A stretch of DNA of 64,000 nt from contig BPGK01000001.1 in NCBI GenBank assembly GCA_026002995.1, positions 1,922,001 to 1,986,000 of the forward strand, given 5' to 3'. The translations under genes were made by a program, and so were the position numbers. The notes under the pieces were generated by a model, which searched no databases, was not told the DNA's origin, and saw nothing but the letters and a program-made list of their open reading frames with translations. How positions within the stretch are numbered: position 1 is the stretch's first letter; each line of letters opens with the position of its first letter. The stretch is from Gaiellaceae bacterium. Lineage in GTDB: Bacteria; Actinomycetota; Thermoleophilia; Gaiellales; Gaiellaceae. Shown here piece after piece: positions 54,662 through 62,478 of this stretch.

Positions 54662-55859
54662 GGGCGACCCTCGGGTCGCCCTCGTTCCGGGAGGACGCGG
54701 GCGAGGGACGCGGGCGAGGGCGAGGGCGAGGCAAGCCTCGCCCCTACGAGGTGGTCGAGGGACGACGCGGGCGGTTGATGCACGCCGTAGGGGCGACCCT
54801 CGGGTCGCCCGCGTCTCGGAAGGCCACGGGCGGGGCGAGGGCGAGGGCGCGGGGCGAGGGCGAGGGCGAGGCAAGCCTCGCCCCTACGAACTACGCGGCG
54901 CCCGAGGGGGGCACCGCTCCGGGTTCTCCGGATCGAGCTCCCAGCGGATCGGGTTCGCGACGATGTACTCGCGGACGCGGGTGAGATCGCCTTCGTCACG
55001 GATGACGTGGTCGTAATACCCCCGCTGCCAGAGCGAGATCCCGGCCTCTCGCGAGCTTCCCGACTTCACCGCACCGACGACGTCTCCTAGCCGTAGGGGC
55101 GAGGCTTGCCTCGCCCTTGTTTCAAGCGCGACGATCACGTGCACATGGTTTGGCATGACGATGTACGCATCGACGTTGATCCCGGGCAACCGAGCGAGAC
55201 GCTCGAGCTGCGCCTCGACAACGCGGCCGAGGCGCGAAAGAACAACGCAGCCGTCCTCGACGCGCCCGAGTAGGCAGCGTCGGCCCCGCGTCGTGAACGT
55301 GACGAAGTAGAGGCCGTCCTGCGAGTAGTCGAAGCCGCGGAGTCGCAAGCTCACACGCCGACGCATGCGGACAGCGTCGCGGAACCTCGACGCCGGAGTG
55401 TGTCAAGTGTGTGAACTCGTCGCCGGGGCCGGGAGAGCGAAGACCGGGGCGCGGTGGGCGATGGCGAGGGCGAGGGCGAGGGCGAGGGACGCGGGCGGCG
55501 GGCGAGGCAAGCCTCGCCCCTACGAGGCGGCAGGAACATGCGCTTGTAGGGGCGACCCTCGGGTCGCCCGCGTCTCGGAAGGCCACGCGGGCGAGGGACG
55601 CTAGGGCGGCAGGCTGCGCGTACGAGGCGGCCGGAAGCAGGCGAGGGCGAGGCAAGCCTCGCCCCTACGAGGTGGTCAGGGACGACGCGGGCGGTGGCAC
55701 GCCTGGGCGCCCTCGTCTCGGAAGGCCAGCGGGCGAGGGCGAGGCAAGCCTCGCCCCTACGAGGCGGCAGGAACATGCGATTGTAGGGGCGACCCTCGGG
55801 TCGCCCGCGTCTCGGAAGGCCACGGGCGAGGGCGAGGGCGAGGCAAGCCTCGCCCCTAC
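54657..55859. repeat. Cluster of eleven GTAG-headed palindromes (REP-like) with GGCGAG-type short repeats
   Basis: Two related palindromes are repeated. Type A, GGGCGACC-CTCG-GGTCGCCC, is at 54662-54681, 54791-54810, 55550-55569 and 55787-55806. Type B, GGGCGAGGC-AA-GCCTCGCCC, is at 54724-54743, 54864-54883, 55500-55519, 55645-55664, 55737-55756 and 55836-55855, with one inverted copy at 55097-55116. All carry GTAGG at the outer foot: A reads GTAGGGGCGACC, B read on the other strand CGTAGGGGCGAGG. A and B mostly face each other. Spacers repeat too (CGTCTCGGAAGGCCA; GAGGCGGCAGGAACATGCG) and contain runs of GGCGAG. The stretch 55367-55855 has no gene. Confidence 0.92.
54884..55366 (-). CDS. RAYT: REP-associated tyrosine transposase (TnpA_REP, Y1 HUH family)
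   Basis: The 160-residue protein is a single-strand HUH transposase of the IS200/IS605 superfamily, REP-associated branch. The HUH motif is in YIVMPNHVHVIV near residue 68, preceded by YFVTFTTRGRRCLLG; the catalytic Tyr is in SLWQRGYYDHVIRDEGDLTRVREYIVANP near 117. RAYTs nick at GTAG-footed REP palindromes, which is exactly what surrounds it. A type B palindrome lies in-frame inside the gene (55097-55116, encoding ARQASPLR), and its TAG stop is provided by the B copy at 54864-54883. Start ATG at 55366. It is probably resident, not carried by terminal repeats. Confidence 0.9.
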   Translation of the reverse strand: MRRRVSLRLRGFDYSQDGLYFVTFTTRGRRCLLGRVEDGCVVLSRLGRVVEAQLERLARLPGINVDAYIVMPNHVHVIVALETRARQASPLRLGDVVGAVKSGSSREAGISLWQRGYYDHVIRDEGDLTRVREYIVANPIRWELDPENPERCPPRAPRSS

Positions 55860-57220
55860 GAGGCCTCCGGTCGCAGGGTCGGGAAGAGGATGACGTCGCG
55901 GATCGTCTCGCGGCCGGAGAGCAGCATCGCGAGACGGTCGATGCCGAGACCGAGGCCGCCGGTCGGCGGCATTCCGTACGAGAGCGCCTCGACGTAGTCG
56001 GGATCTCCGGGCTCGCCGCCGACGTGCTGTGACTGCATGTCGAAGCGCGCCTGCTGCTCGTCCGCGTCGTTGATCTCGGTGAAGGCATTGCCGAGCTCCA
56101 TCCCGCCAGCGAAGTACTCGAAGCGCTCGGTCAGGGTCGGATCGTCGTCCGTCGCGCGAGCGAACGGGGAGAGCTCGATCGGGTAGTCGTGGACGATCGT
56201 CGGCTGGACGAGTTCGGGCTCGACGACGTGCGAGAACGCGTGATCGACGAGCTGTGGCCAGTCCTTGTCCTGCGTCGTATCGACGCCGCGTCGCTCGAGC
56301 CGAGCCCGAAGCTCGTCGGCGTCGCGCGTCCAGAGCTCGTGCCGCTCGAGCGCCTCGACGAAGCGGATGCGCGCCCATGGTCGCCTCAAATCGACCTCAT
56401 GGCCACGGAAGCGCACGGTCGTCGTTCCGAGCGCCTCGAGCGCGACCCGCTCCAACAGCTCCTCGATGCGCGCCATCGTGTCGCGGTAGTCGGCGTACGC
56501 CTCGTACCACTCGAGCATCGTGAACTCGGGCTGGTGCTTGTAGGAGACGCCCTCGTTGCGGAAGTCCTTGCCGATCTCGTACACGCGCTCGAGCCCGCCG
56601 ACGATGAGGCGCTTGAGGTAGAGCTCGGTCGCGATCCGCAGGTAGAGGTCGGCGTCGAGCTCGTTCGAGTGCGTCACGAACGGGTGGGCGAACGCTCCGC
56701 CGTAGCGCGGCTGGAGGATCGGCGTCTCGACCTCGATGAATCCCTCCGCGTCGAGGTAGGAGCGGATCGACGTGACGATCCGCGTCCGCAGGAGGAACGT
56801 CTCGCGCGTCTCCTCGTTCATCAGCAGGTCGAGGTAGCGCTTCCGATATCGGATCTCGGGATCGGTGAGGCCGTGGAACGTGTCGGGCAGAGGGCTCCGG
56901 TTCTCGGAGAGGAGCTCGAGCGCGTCCACGGCCAGCGAGGGCTCGCCGCGGCGCGAGCGCGCCGGGGAGCCCGTGACGCCGACGACGTCGCCGAGGTTCA
57001 CGTCGATCGCGCCCACACGACTCTCGTCGCAGAGGAGCTGGATGCGCCCGGAGCGGTCGACGAGGTCGAGGAAGGTGAGCTTCCCGTGTCCGCGGCGCGC
57101 CATGACGCGACCAGCCAGGCGACGCTTCTCCGGGGACTCGGTGCCCGGCTCGAGGGCGGTCGCCTCCTCGCGGACCGCGGCGATCTCGTCCCGCTCCGGG
57201 AAGCGCTTGGGAGGGGCCAT
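55856..57220 (-). CDS. lysS: Lysyl-tRNA synthetase, class II
   Basis: The 454-residue class II synthetase has an N-terminal OB-fold anticodon domain (AGRVMARRGHGKLTFLDLVDRSGRIQLLCD). Motif 1 is TPEIRYRKRYLDLLMN-like DPEIRYRKRYLDLLMNEETRETF near 118. Motif 2 has YEIGKDFRNEGVSYKHQPEFTMLEWY near 218, and motif 3 GLGLGIDRLAMLLSG near 424. The usual order and length fit LysS. The chain ends shortly after the last conserved LRP, and its TAG stop is supplied by the REP-like B palindrome. TAGACT lies 8 bases before the ATG at 57220, so the message is probably leaderless. greA lies 26 bases upstream. Confidence 0.95.
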   Translation of the reverse strand: MAPPKRFPERDEIAAVREEATALEPGTESPEKRRLAGRVMARRGHGKLTFLDLVDRSGRIQLLCDESRVGAIDVNLGDVVGVTGSPARSRRGEPSLAVDALELLSENRSPLPDTFHGLTDPEIRYRKRYLDLLMNEETRETFLLRTRIVTSIRSYLDAEGFIEVETPILQPRYGGAFAHPFVTHSNELDADLYLRIATELYLKRLIVGGLERVYEIGKDFRNEGVSYKHQPEFTMLEWYEAYADYRDTMARIEELLERVALEALGTTTVRFRGHEVDLRRPWARIRFVEALERHELWTRDADELRARLERRGVDTTQDKDWPQLVDHAFSHVVEPELVQPTIVHDYPIELSPFARATDDDPTLTERFEYFAGGMELGNAFTEINDADEQQARFDMQSQHVGGEPGDPDYVEALSYGMPPTGGLGLGIDRLAMLLSGRETIRDVILFPTLRPEAS

Positions 57221-57246
57221 GGCCCGCGAGTCTAGGGCCGGCGGCT

Positions 57247-57723
57247 CTACGCCGCCTTGATCTCCATGATCTTGAACTTGATCTTGGAGCCGCGAGGCGT
57301 CGCGACCTCGACCGTCTCGCCCTTCTTGCGCCCCATGATCGCCTTGCCGACCGGAGACTCGTTCGAGAGCTTGTTCTCGGCGGGGTTCGCCTCGGCGGAG
57401 CCGACGATGTAGTACTCGGTCGTCTGCTTCGCGTCGACGTCGCGCAGCCGGACGATCGAGCCGATCGAGACCACGCTCGTGTCCACCTTCTTGCGGTCGA
57501 TCACCTGCGCGTTCGCGAGCCGCTCCTCGAGCTGTGCGATCCGATGCTCGAGCATCATCTGCTCGTTCTTCGCGTCGTCGTACTCGGCGTTCTCGGCGAT
57601 CTCGCCGAACTCCCGCGCGGCGGCGATGCGCTCGGCGATCTCGCGGCGCTTCTCCGTGCGCAGGACGTCGAGTTCGGCCTTCAACTGCTCGTAGCCCTCG
57701 GGGGTGAGGATCACGTCCTTCAC
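57247..57723 (-). CDS. greA: Transcription elongation factor GreA
   Basis: The 158-residue factor rescues backtracked RNA polymerase. The N-terminal coiled coil (YEQLKAELDVLRTEKRREIAERIAAAREFGEIAENAEYDDAKNEQMMLEHRIAQLEERLANA) carries the acidic tip (GEIAENAEYDD) that enters the polymerase channel. The C-terminal FKBP-like domain shows NKLSNESPVGKAIMGRKKGETVEV. Length is normal. The start is GTG with CTGGAGG some 8 bases upstream, so this gene is leadered. It is followed by lysS and divergent from the dus gene. Confidence 0.95.
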   Translation of the reverse strand: MKDVILTPEGYEQLKAELDVLRTEKRREIAERIAAAREFGEIAENAEYDDAKNEQMMLEHRIAQLEERLANAQVIDRKKVDTSVVSIGSIVRLRDVDAKQTTEYYIVGSAEANPAENKLSNESPVGKAIMGRKKGETVEVATPRGSKIKFKIMEIKAA

Positions 57724-57835
57724 GCAAGTGCCTCCAGAGACGGGGTGGCGGGGCCTCGCGGCCCCGGCGACGGGCGCGAATGGTAGCCGCGACGGAGAAC
57801 GCTCGTCAACAGCCTCCGACTACGATGCGAGGGCC

Positions 57836-58891
57836 GTGCCCGACCTTCGCGACTCTTGGTGGATCGACACCGTCGAGGTGCCGACGCGGGTCGTCCTCGC
57901 GCCGATGGCGGGCGTGAGCGTACAGGCGTTTCGGCGCCAGGGAAGGCGCTACGGCGCGGGCCTCGTCTGCTCGGAGATGGTGAGCTGCGCCGGCATCGAG
58001 CACGGCAACGAGCGCACGCTCGGCTACCTGCGCGTCGCGGCCGACGAGCACCCGCTCGCGATCCAGCTCTTCGGCTCCGACCCCCGCGCGATGGCGAACG
58101 CGGCGCGTATGGTCGAGGCCGTCGGCGCCGACATCGTCGACCTCAACTTCGGCTGCCCTGTGAAGAAGGTGACGCGCACCGGCGCGGGGGCGCACCTCCT
58201 CGAGGAGCCCGATCTCGCCTGCCGGCTCGTCGAGTCGGTCGCGAACGCGGTCGAGATCCCGGTCACGGTGAAGCTCCGCCGCGGGGTGCGCAACGGCTCG
58301 CGCGCATGCCTCGAGCTCGGGCCGCGGCTCGTCGAGGCGGGCGCCGCCGCGCTCACGCTCCACCCCCGCTCGGCGGAGCAGATGTACACGGGCGTCGCCG
58401 ACCACTCGCTGACCGCCGAGCTCGTGGAGCTCGTGGACGTCCCGGTGGTCGCCTCGGGAGACGTGACCTCGCGGGCGCGCGCGCAGAGCGTCCTCGCAAC
58501 GACGGGGGCGGCAGCGGTGATGGTCGGCCGCGGTGCCCAGGGCAACCCGTGGGCGCTACGGGAGATCCTCGAGGGTGACGTCTCCGAGCCCTCGCGAGAG
58601 GAGGTCGTGGCCGAGCTCGTCCTCTTCGTCCGCGAGGTCGTCCGCGAGCTCGGCGAGCGTCGGGCGACCGGGTTCCTGAAGAAGTTCTACGGCTGGTACC
58701 TCGGACGCGGACGCTTCCCGAAGCCCTTCAAGCAGGAGATCCTGCTCCTCGGCTCGACGGAGGAGGTCGTCCAGCGGCTGTTGGCGGCGGCACCGGGCGC
58801 GATCGAGCTCGTCGAGCGCCTCGAGGCCGAGCTCCCCTCCGGGGACGAGGTGACCCTCGAGCTCCCGGTGTCGATCTACGGCGGCGGTTGA
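57836..58891 (+). CDS. dus: tRNA-dihydrouridine synthase
   Basis: The 351-residue flavoenzyme reduces uridine to dihydrouridine in tRNA. The FMN barrel opens with RVVLAPMAGVSVQAFRRQGRRYGAGLVCSEMVS; the catalytic Cys is in DLNFGCPVKKVTRTGAGAHLLEEP near residue 103; VTVKLRRGVRNG, LTLHPRSAEQMYTGVADHSL and AVMVGRGAQGNPW follow. The C-terminal helical domain binds tRNA. The GTG at 57836 is preceded by TACGAT 9 bases upstream. It is close to DusB-type enzymes. It converges on coaX; 22 bases separate the stops. Which uridine position is modified cannot be told. Confidence 0.92.
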   Translation: MPDLRDSWWIDTVEVPTRVVLAPMAGVSVQAFRRQGRRYGAGLVCSEMVSCAGIEHGNERTLGYLRVAADEHPLAIQLFGSDPRAMANAARMVEAVGADIVDLNFGCPVKKVTRTGAGAHLLEEPDLACRLVESVANAVEIPVTVKLRRGVRNGSRACLELGPRLVEAGAAALTLHPRSAEQMYTGVADHSLTAELVELVDVPVVASGDVTSRARAQSVLATTGAAAVMVGRGAQGNPWALREILEGDVSEPSREEVVAELVLFVREVVRELGERRATGFLKKFYGWYLGRGRFPKPFKQEILLLGSTEEVVQRLLAAAPGAIELVERLEAELPSGDEVTLELPVSIYGGG

Positions 58892-58913
58892 GCGATCCCG
58901 ACGGCCGCCGGGA

Positions 58914-59664
58914 TCACGCGTTCAGCGCCCAGACGAGCCGCAGGCCATCGAGCGTGAGGAAGGGATCAACGCGCTCGATCACGGTCGAGTGCGGCGCGAC
59001 GAGCTCCGCGAGGCCACCGGTCGCGACGGCCGGCGCGTCCGCGCCGAGCTCGCCTCTGATCCGTCCCCACGATCCCGTCCACCTGTCCGGCGAAGCCGTA
59101 GACGAGCCCGGATTGGAGCCCTGCAACGGTCGTCTTCCCGATCACGGAGGCAGGCGGCGCGAAGTCGACGGTGACGAGACGGGCTGCCCGCGCGAACAGC
59201 GCCTCCATCGAGATCTCGATCCCCGGCGCCAGCACCCCGCCCACGTACTCGCCCTCCGGGGAGACGACGTCGAAGTTCGTCGACGTCCCGAAGTCGACGA
59301 CGACGACGGGCGCGCCGTAGCGCGCCTTCGCGGCGACGGCGTTCACGATCCGGTCGGGGCCGACCTCGCGGGGGTCGTCGTAGCGAATCGGGATCCCCGT
59401 CTTCACCCCCGGGCCGACGACGAGGAGCGGCGCCTGCGCCCACCTCGCTGCAAACGCCTCCCATTCGCGCACGAGCACCGGCACAGTCGAGGAGAGGCAG
59501 ATCCCGTCCACCGCGTCGAGGTCGAGGAGGCCCGAGAGGAGGACGCCGAGCTCGTCGGCGGTCGTCGACCGGTCGGTGGCGAGTCGCCAGTGCTCCGAGA
59601 GCTCGTCGCCCGGGTAGAGCCCGAGCGCGGTCTGCGTGTTGCCGACATCGACTGCGAGCAGCAC
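58914..59664 (-). pseudogene. coaX: Type III pantothenate kinase, disrupted by a one-base frameshift
   Basis: The gene encodes CoaX, which phosphorylates pantothenate in the first step of coenzyme A synthesis. The frame from 59664 gives LLAVDVGNTQTALGLYPG, GPDRIVNAVAAKARYGAPVVVVDFGTSTNFDVV and [13 protein letters not shown], then derails into a Arg-rich end. The proper end ([32 protein letters not shown]) lies in the next frame, ending at 58914. Removing one base from the CCCC run at 59065-59068 restores a 249-residue protein of normal length. An essential gene broken this simply makes a sequencing error likely. TACAAT lies 6 bases before the GTG start. Confidence 0.85.
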
Positions 59665-59673
59665 CGCGGCATT

Positions 59674-59703
59674 GTACGAGCGTCGTACTTGAACGTTCGT
59701 TCA
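59674..59703. promoter_or_regulatory. Two palindromes in the coaX/Rieske divergent promoter region (TetR operator candidate)
   Basis: GTACGA-GCG-TCGTAC (59674-59688) and TGAACG-TT-CGTTCA (59690-59703) are perfect inverted repeats side by side. The second overlaps a -35-like TTGAAC (59689-59694), which is 17 bases from TAGCAT. The first overlaps the coaX TACAAT box. A dimeric regulator such as the TetR protein of 60930-61511 is the natural candidate. Confidence 0.55.
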
Positions 59704-59711
59704 GGAACGCG

Positions 59712-59717
59712 TAGCAT
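59712..59717 (+). promoter_or_regulatory. TAGCAT -10 box of the Rieske oxygenase gene
   Basis: TAGCAT lies 7 bases before GTG 59725 and exactly 17 bases after TTGAAC. This gives a full sigma-70 type promoter for a leaderless message starting at GTG 59725 rather than ATG 59716. Confidence 0.5.
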
Positions 59718-59724
59718 GCAGCCC

Positions 59725-61119
59725 GTGGCATCGATCACCCGCGACGACGTCCGCCGGGTGGGAGCAGGCTTCCATCCGGATCCGGGCCGATCACTCTCGC
59801 TCCACGCAGATGCGTACACCGACCGCCGCTGGTTCGACGCGGACCTGGAGGCGATCTTCAGCCGTACCTGGCAGTGGGTCTGCCACATCGAGCAACTCCG
59901 GGAGCCGGGCTCCTTCGTCACAGCGGAGATCGCCCACCTGCCGATCGCAGTCGTTCGCGCCCGGGATGGGTCGCTGCGCGCCTTCTTCAACGTATGCAAG
60001 CACCGGGCCCACGAGTTGCTCTCGGGCGCCGGCAGAGTGCGTAGCATCGTCTGCCCGTACCACGCCTGGGTGTACGACCTCGACGGCAGGCTGCGCAGAG
60101 CCCGAGGCACGGGCCGGATGGCGGCGTTCGACACCTCCGAGATCTGCCTCGAACCAGTCCGCGTCGAAGAGTTCGGAGGGTTCGTGTACGTGAACCTCGA
60201 CCCGACCGCAGCCCCACTCGGGGAGCAGGCCGGCGATCTCGCACGCGAGATCGAGCGCTGGGCCCCCGACGTCGCCGACCTCACGCACGCGACACGCCTC
60301 ACGTACGACATCGCGGCGAACTGGAAGAGCGTCATCGACAACTTCCTCGAGTGCTACCACTGCCACGTCGCCCACAAGGAGTTCGTCGAGCTCGTCGACA
60401 TGGACACCTACAAGGTGCGAACCCACGGCATCTGGTCGAGCCACTTCGCCGAGGCCGGAAAGCGGGAGAACGCCGCCTACGACGTCTCGACCGCGACCGT
60501 CAACCAGCACGCGGTCTGGTGGCTGTGGCCGAACACCTGCCTGCTCCGTTACCCCGGCCGCGGGAACTTCATGGTGCTCCAGGTCGTCCCCGCTAGTACC
60601 GACCGCACGCTCGAGACGTGGGACTTCTACTTCGAGACGCCGGAGCCCAACGATGCGGAGCGGCAGGCGATCCGGTACATCGACGAGGTTCTGCAGCGGC
60701 AGGACATCGCCATCGTGGAGAGCGTCCACCGCGGCATGCAGACCCCCGCCTTCACGCAGGGCCGGATCGTCTACGACCCTGCCGGGTCAGGGCTGTCGGA
60801 GCACGCGGTGCACCACTTCCACGGACTCGTCCTGGAGGCGTACCGATCACTCCTCGCCGAGGAGGGAGAGCCACGCGCGCCCCAGCGTCGGCGCAGAGGC
60901 TCCCTCGCTCGCGGGGGCGTGAGCTCGGCTCACGGGGCGAGCGCGATCTCCTCCGTCCGCGCGACCGTTCTCTCGATCGAGGCGGGATCCAGCCCGAGCA
61001 ACGAGGTGAGCCACACGCCGTTCTGGAGGATGTCGATGTCCGTGGCACGTCGCTCGCACTCAGCGGGCGCGAGACTGGGTCTCGCTGCACGGATGAGACC
61101 CGCGAGACCGGATCGGTAG
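59725..61119 (+). CDS. Rieske-type oxygenase alpha subunit (betaine/carnitine-oxygenase-like), stop apparently lost
   Basis: The Rieske domain is complete (FFNVCKHRAHELLSG and IVCPYHAWVYDLDG give CxH...CxxH near residues 90-115). The mononuclear iron site is in VIDNFLECYHCHVAHKEF near 205. The protein resembles the alpha subunit of glycine-betaine, carnitine or stachydrine monooxygenases. The open frame runs 190 bases into the convergent TetR gene, giving a basic, unlikely C-terminus. If one G is removed from GGGGG at 60913-60917, the protein ends with TGA at 60920-60922 (about 398 residues), just before the TetR stop. I therefore suspect a base insertion. It likely needs a reductase partner not present here. 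Confidence 0.82.
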   Translation: MASITRDDVRRVGAGFHPDPGRSLSLHADAYTDRRWFDADLEAIFSRTWQWVCHIEQLREPGSFVTAEIAHLPIAVVRARDGSLRAFFNVCKHRAHELLSGAGRVRSIVCPYHAWVYDLDGRLRRARGTGRMAAFDTSEICLEPVRVEEFGGFVYVNLDPTAAPLGEQAGDLAREIERWAPDVADLTHATRLTYDIAANWKSVIDNFLECYHCHVAHKEFVELVDMDTYKVRTHGIWSSHFAEAGKRENAAYDVSTATVNQHAVWWLWPNTCLLRYPGRGNFMVLQVVPASTDRTLETWDFYFETPEPNDAERQAIRYIDEVLQRQDIAIVESVHRGMQTPAFTQGRIVYDPAGSGLSEHAVHHFHGLVLEAYRSLLAEEGEPRAPQRRRRGSLARGGVSSAHGASAISSVRATVLSIEAGSSPSNEVSHTPFWRMSMSVARRSHSAGARLGLAARMRPARPDR

Positions 61120-61511
61120 CGCTCTTGCGCCTCGGCGTTGATGCGCGCGTACGTCTCGTGCACACGCGCGAGCGCCCACAGCTCGAGCCGCAATGAGAGG
61201 TACTCGGTGGTGAGGAAGTCGGGGTCGACGACGCGGCGGAGAGCGGCGCGCACGCGCTCCTCCGGCGGGAGTGCGGGGTCGGGCTCGACGATGCTGAGGT
61301 CCTGCTCCTCGATACGGCGCAAGGCGGCGGCGACGAGGCTCGTCTTGTCCGGGAAGTAGTAGTTGACGAGGCCGAGCGCGACGTTCGCTTCGCGTGCGAC
61401 GGCCCGCATGCTCACGCCCGAGATGCCGCGTCGAGACAAGAGGGCGAGGGTTGCGTCGAGGATGGCGACTCTTCGGTTCCTCTTTCGGGCGTCAGCACTC
61501 GCTCGACCCAC
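60930..61511 (-). CDS. TetR family regulator, BetI-like
   Basis: The product (about 193 residues) has a TetR HTH (RRVAILDATLALLSRRGISGVSMRAVAREANVALGLVNYYFPDKTSLVAAAL) with the NYYF turn of the recognition helix, and a BetI-type ligand domain (DFLTTEYLSLRLELWALARVHETYARINAEAQERYRSGL). BetI relatives respond to choline or betaine. With the convergent Rieske oxygenase of the betaine type, it is the likely regulator of that gene. TACCCT lies 7 bases before GTG 61511 on the minus strand, which supports this start over the TTG at 61571. Confidence 0.87.
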   Translation of the reverse strand: MGRASADARKRNRRVAILDATLALLSRRGISGVSMRAVAREANVALGLVNYYFPDKTSLVAAALRRIEEQDLSIVEPDPALPPEERVRAALRRVVDPDFLTTEYLSLRLELWALARVHETYARINAEAQERYRSGLAGLIRAARPSLAPAECERRATDIDILQNGVWLTSLLGLDPASIERTVARTEEIALAP

Positions 61512-61518
61512 GCCGGCG

Positions 61519-61524
61519 AGGGTA
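61519..61524 (-). promoter_or_regulatory. TACCCT box before the TetR gene
   Basis: TACCCT lies 7 bases before GTG 61511 on the minus strand and sets the start of the TetR gene. Confidence 0.45.
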
Positions 61525-61641
61525 GCCGCCCGCGCTCGGGCCTGTCCGCACCTGCCACCGCTTTGCAGCAAAGGCTCGAGTGGTCAGCCGGCGAGGTTTC
61601 CAGGCGGAGCGCTCGAGCAGAGCACGCGCGGGATGCGATCC

Positions 61642-62013
61642 TCAGAAGGGCTCGGCGTCGTCGCCGGGGAGCTGTTGGCCGATCCGCTCCGCGAGGGCCT
61701 CCGCCGTCAGGCGCGGCTCCTCTCCCTCGCCGCGGAGCTCCTCGACCGTCACATCGCCCGAGGTGTAGACCTCCGCCCGCGGGATGATACGGGAGGGCCG
61801 GTTCTTGTCCCACACCCAGACGTCCTCCATCCGGATGTGGAAGTACGGGTAGCTCGCCTGCGGGAGCGCCTGGACCTCGAGGCTGTTGCACAAGTAGGTC
61901 GCATCCTGTGTCAGCACGCAGTAGCGGAAGAGCCCGAAGACCGCGGCGTACTCGCGCTTGAGCGCGAGCTCGAGCTCCGCCTCGTACTCGTCGAGCTCGT
62001 CGAGGTGCGACAT
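61642..62013 (-). CDS. DUF2469 family protein
   Basis: The 123-residue protein matches DUF2469, a small actinobacterial family found in mycobacteria and relatives. Typical are EYEAELELALKREYAAVFGLFRYCVLTQDATYLCNSLEV near residue 9, FHIRMEDVWVWDKNRPSRIIPRAEVYTSGDVTVEEL near 58. The function is not known. TAGACT lies 8 bases before the ATG on the minus strand, inside the end of the folK region. It lies downstream of folP-folB-folK on the same strand but probably has its own start of transcription. Confidence 0.85.
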   Translation of the reverse strand: MSHLDELDEYEAELELALKREYAAVFGLFRYCVLTQDATYLCNSLEVQALPQASYPYFHIRMEDVWVWDKNRPSRIIPRAEVYTSGDVTVEELRGEGEEPRLTAEALAERIGQQLPGDDAEPF

Positions 62014-62019
62014 CGCGTC

Positions 62020-62478
62020 TCAGTCTAGACGAGCGAGGAGGTCCGCCACCCGCCCGAGGCCAGGAACCTCGAGGTCGGGAGCGAGCTCCGCGAGAGGCTC
62101 GAGCGCGAACGCTCGCTCGTGCAGCCGCGGGTGCGGGACACGCAGTCCGGGCTCGGAGATCGTCTCCTGCCCGAAGACGAGGAGATCGAGGTCGATCGTC
62201 CGCGGACCCCAGCGCAGACCCGTGCGCTCGCGGCCGAGCGCGCGCTCGATCTCGAGCAGGAGCGCGAGCAGATCGCGCGGGTCGAGCGTCGTCTCGAGCT
62301 CCACGGCACCGTTGAGGAAGCGGGGCTGGTCGACGATGCCCACCGGGTCGGTCTCGCGGAGCGTCGACACGCGGCGGACCTCGACACCCTCCGCGGCCTG
62401 GAGCAGCTCGACGGCGCGCTCGATCGTCGCCCGCCGATCGCCGAGGTTCGCCCCGAGGCCGACGTACGCCAACGCCAT
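62020..62478 (-). CDS. folK: 2-amino-4-hydroxy-6-hydroxymethyldihydropteridine diphosphokinase
   Basis: The 152-residue kinase transfers diphosphate to the pterin alcohol in folate synthesis. Visible are ALAYVGLGANLGDRRATIERAVELLQ at the start, RETDPVGIVDQPRFLNGAVELET near 40, the loop GRERTGLRWGPRTIDLDLLVFG near 84 with the magnesium Asp pair in TIDLDLL, and RVPHPRLHERAFALEPLAELAPD near 115. Length is normal. The ATG overlaps the folB stop by one base (TGATG), giving the order folP-folB-folK. Confidence 0.95.
   Translation of the reverse strand: MALAYVGLGANLGDRRATIERAVELLQAAEGVEVRRVSTLRETDPVGIVDQPRFLNGAVELETTLDPRDLLALLLEIERALGRERTGLRWGPRTIDLDLLVFGQETISEPGLRVPHPRLHERAFALEPLAELAPDLEVPGLGRVADLLARLD

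Noticed and set aside
54884-55366. IS200/IS605-type mobile insertion sequence
   Set aside because: No tnpB and no pair of terminal subterminal hairpins delimit a unit. The HUH protein and the scattered GTAG palindromes fit a resident RAYT.
54657-55859. CRISPR-like array
   Set aside because: The repeats are two different palindromes in both orientations with repeated, non-unique spacers of varying length, and no cas genes are near. The RAYT gene explains them better.
58914-59664. Programmed frameshift in coaX
   Set aside because: There is no slippery heptamer with a downstream structure of known type, and the same single-G pattern occurs in two unrelated genes.
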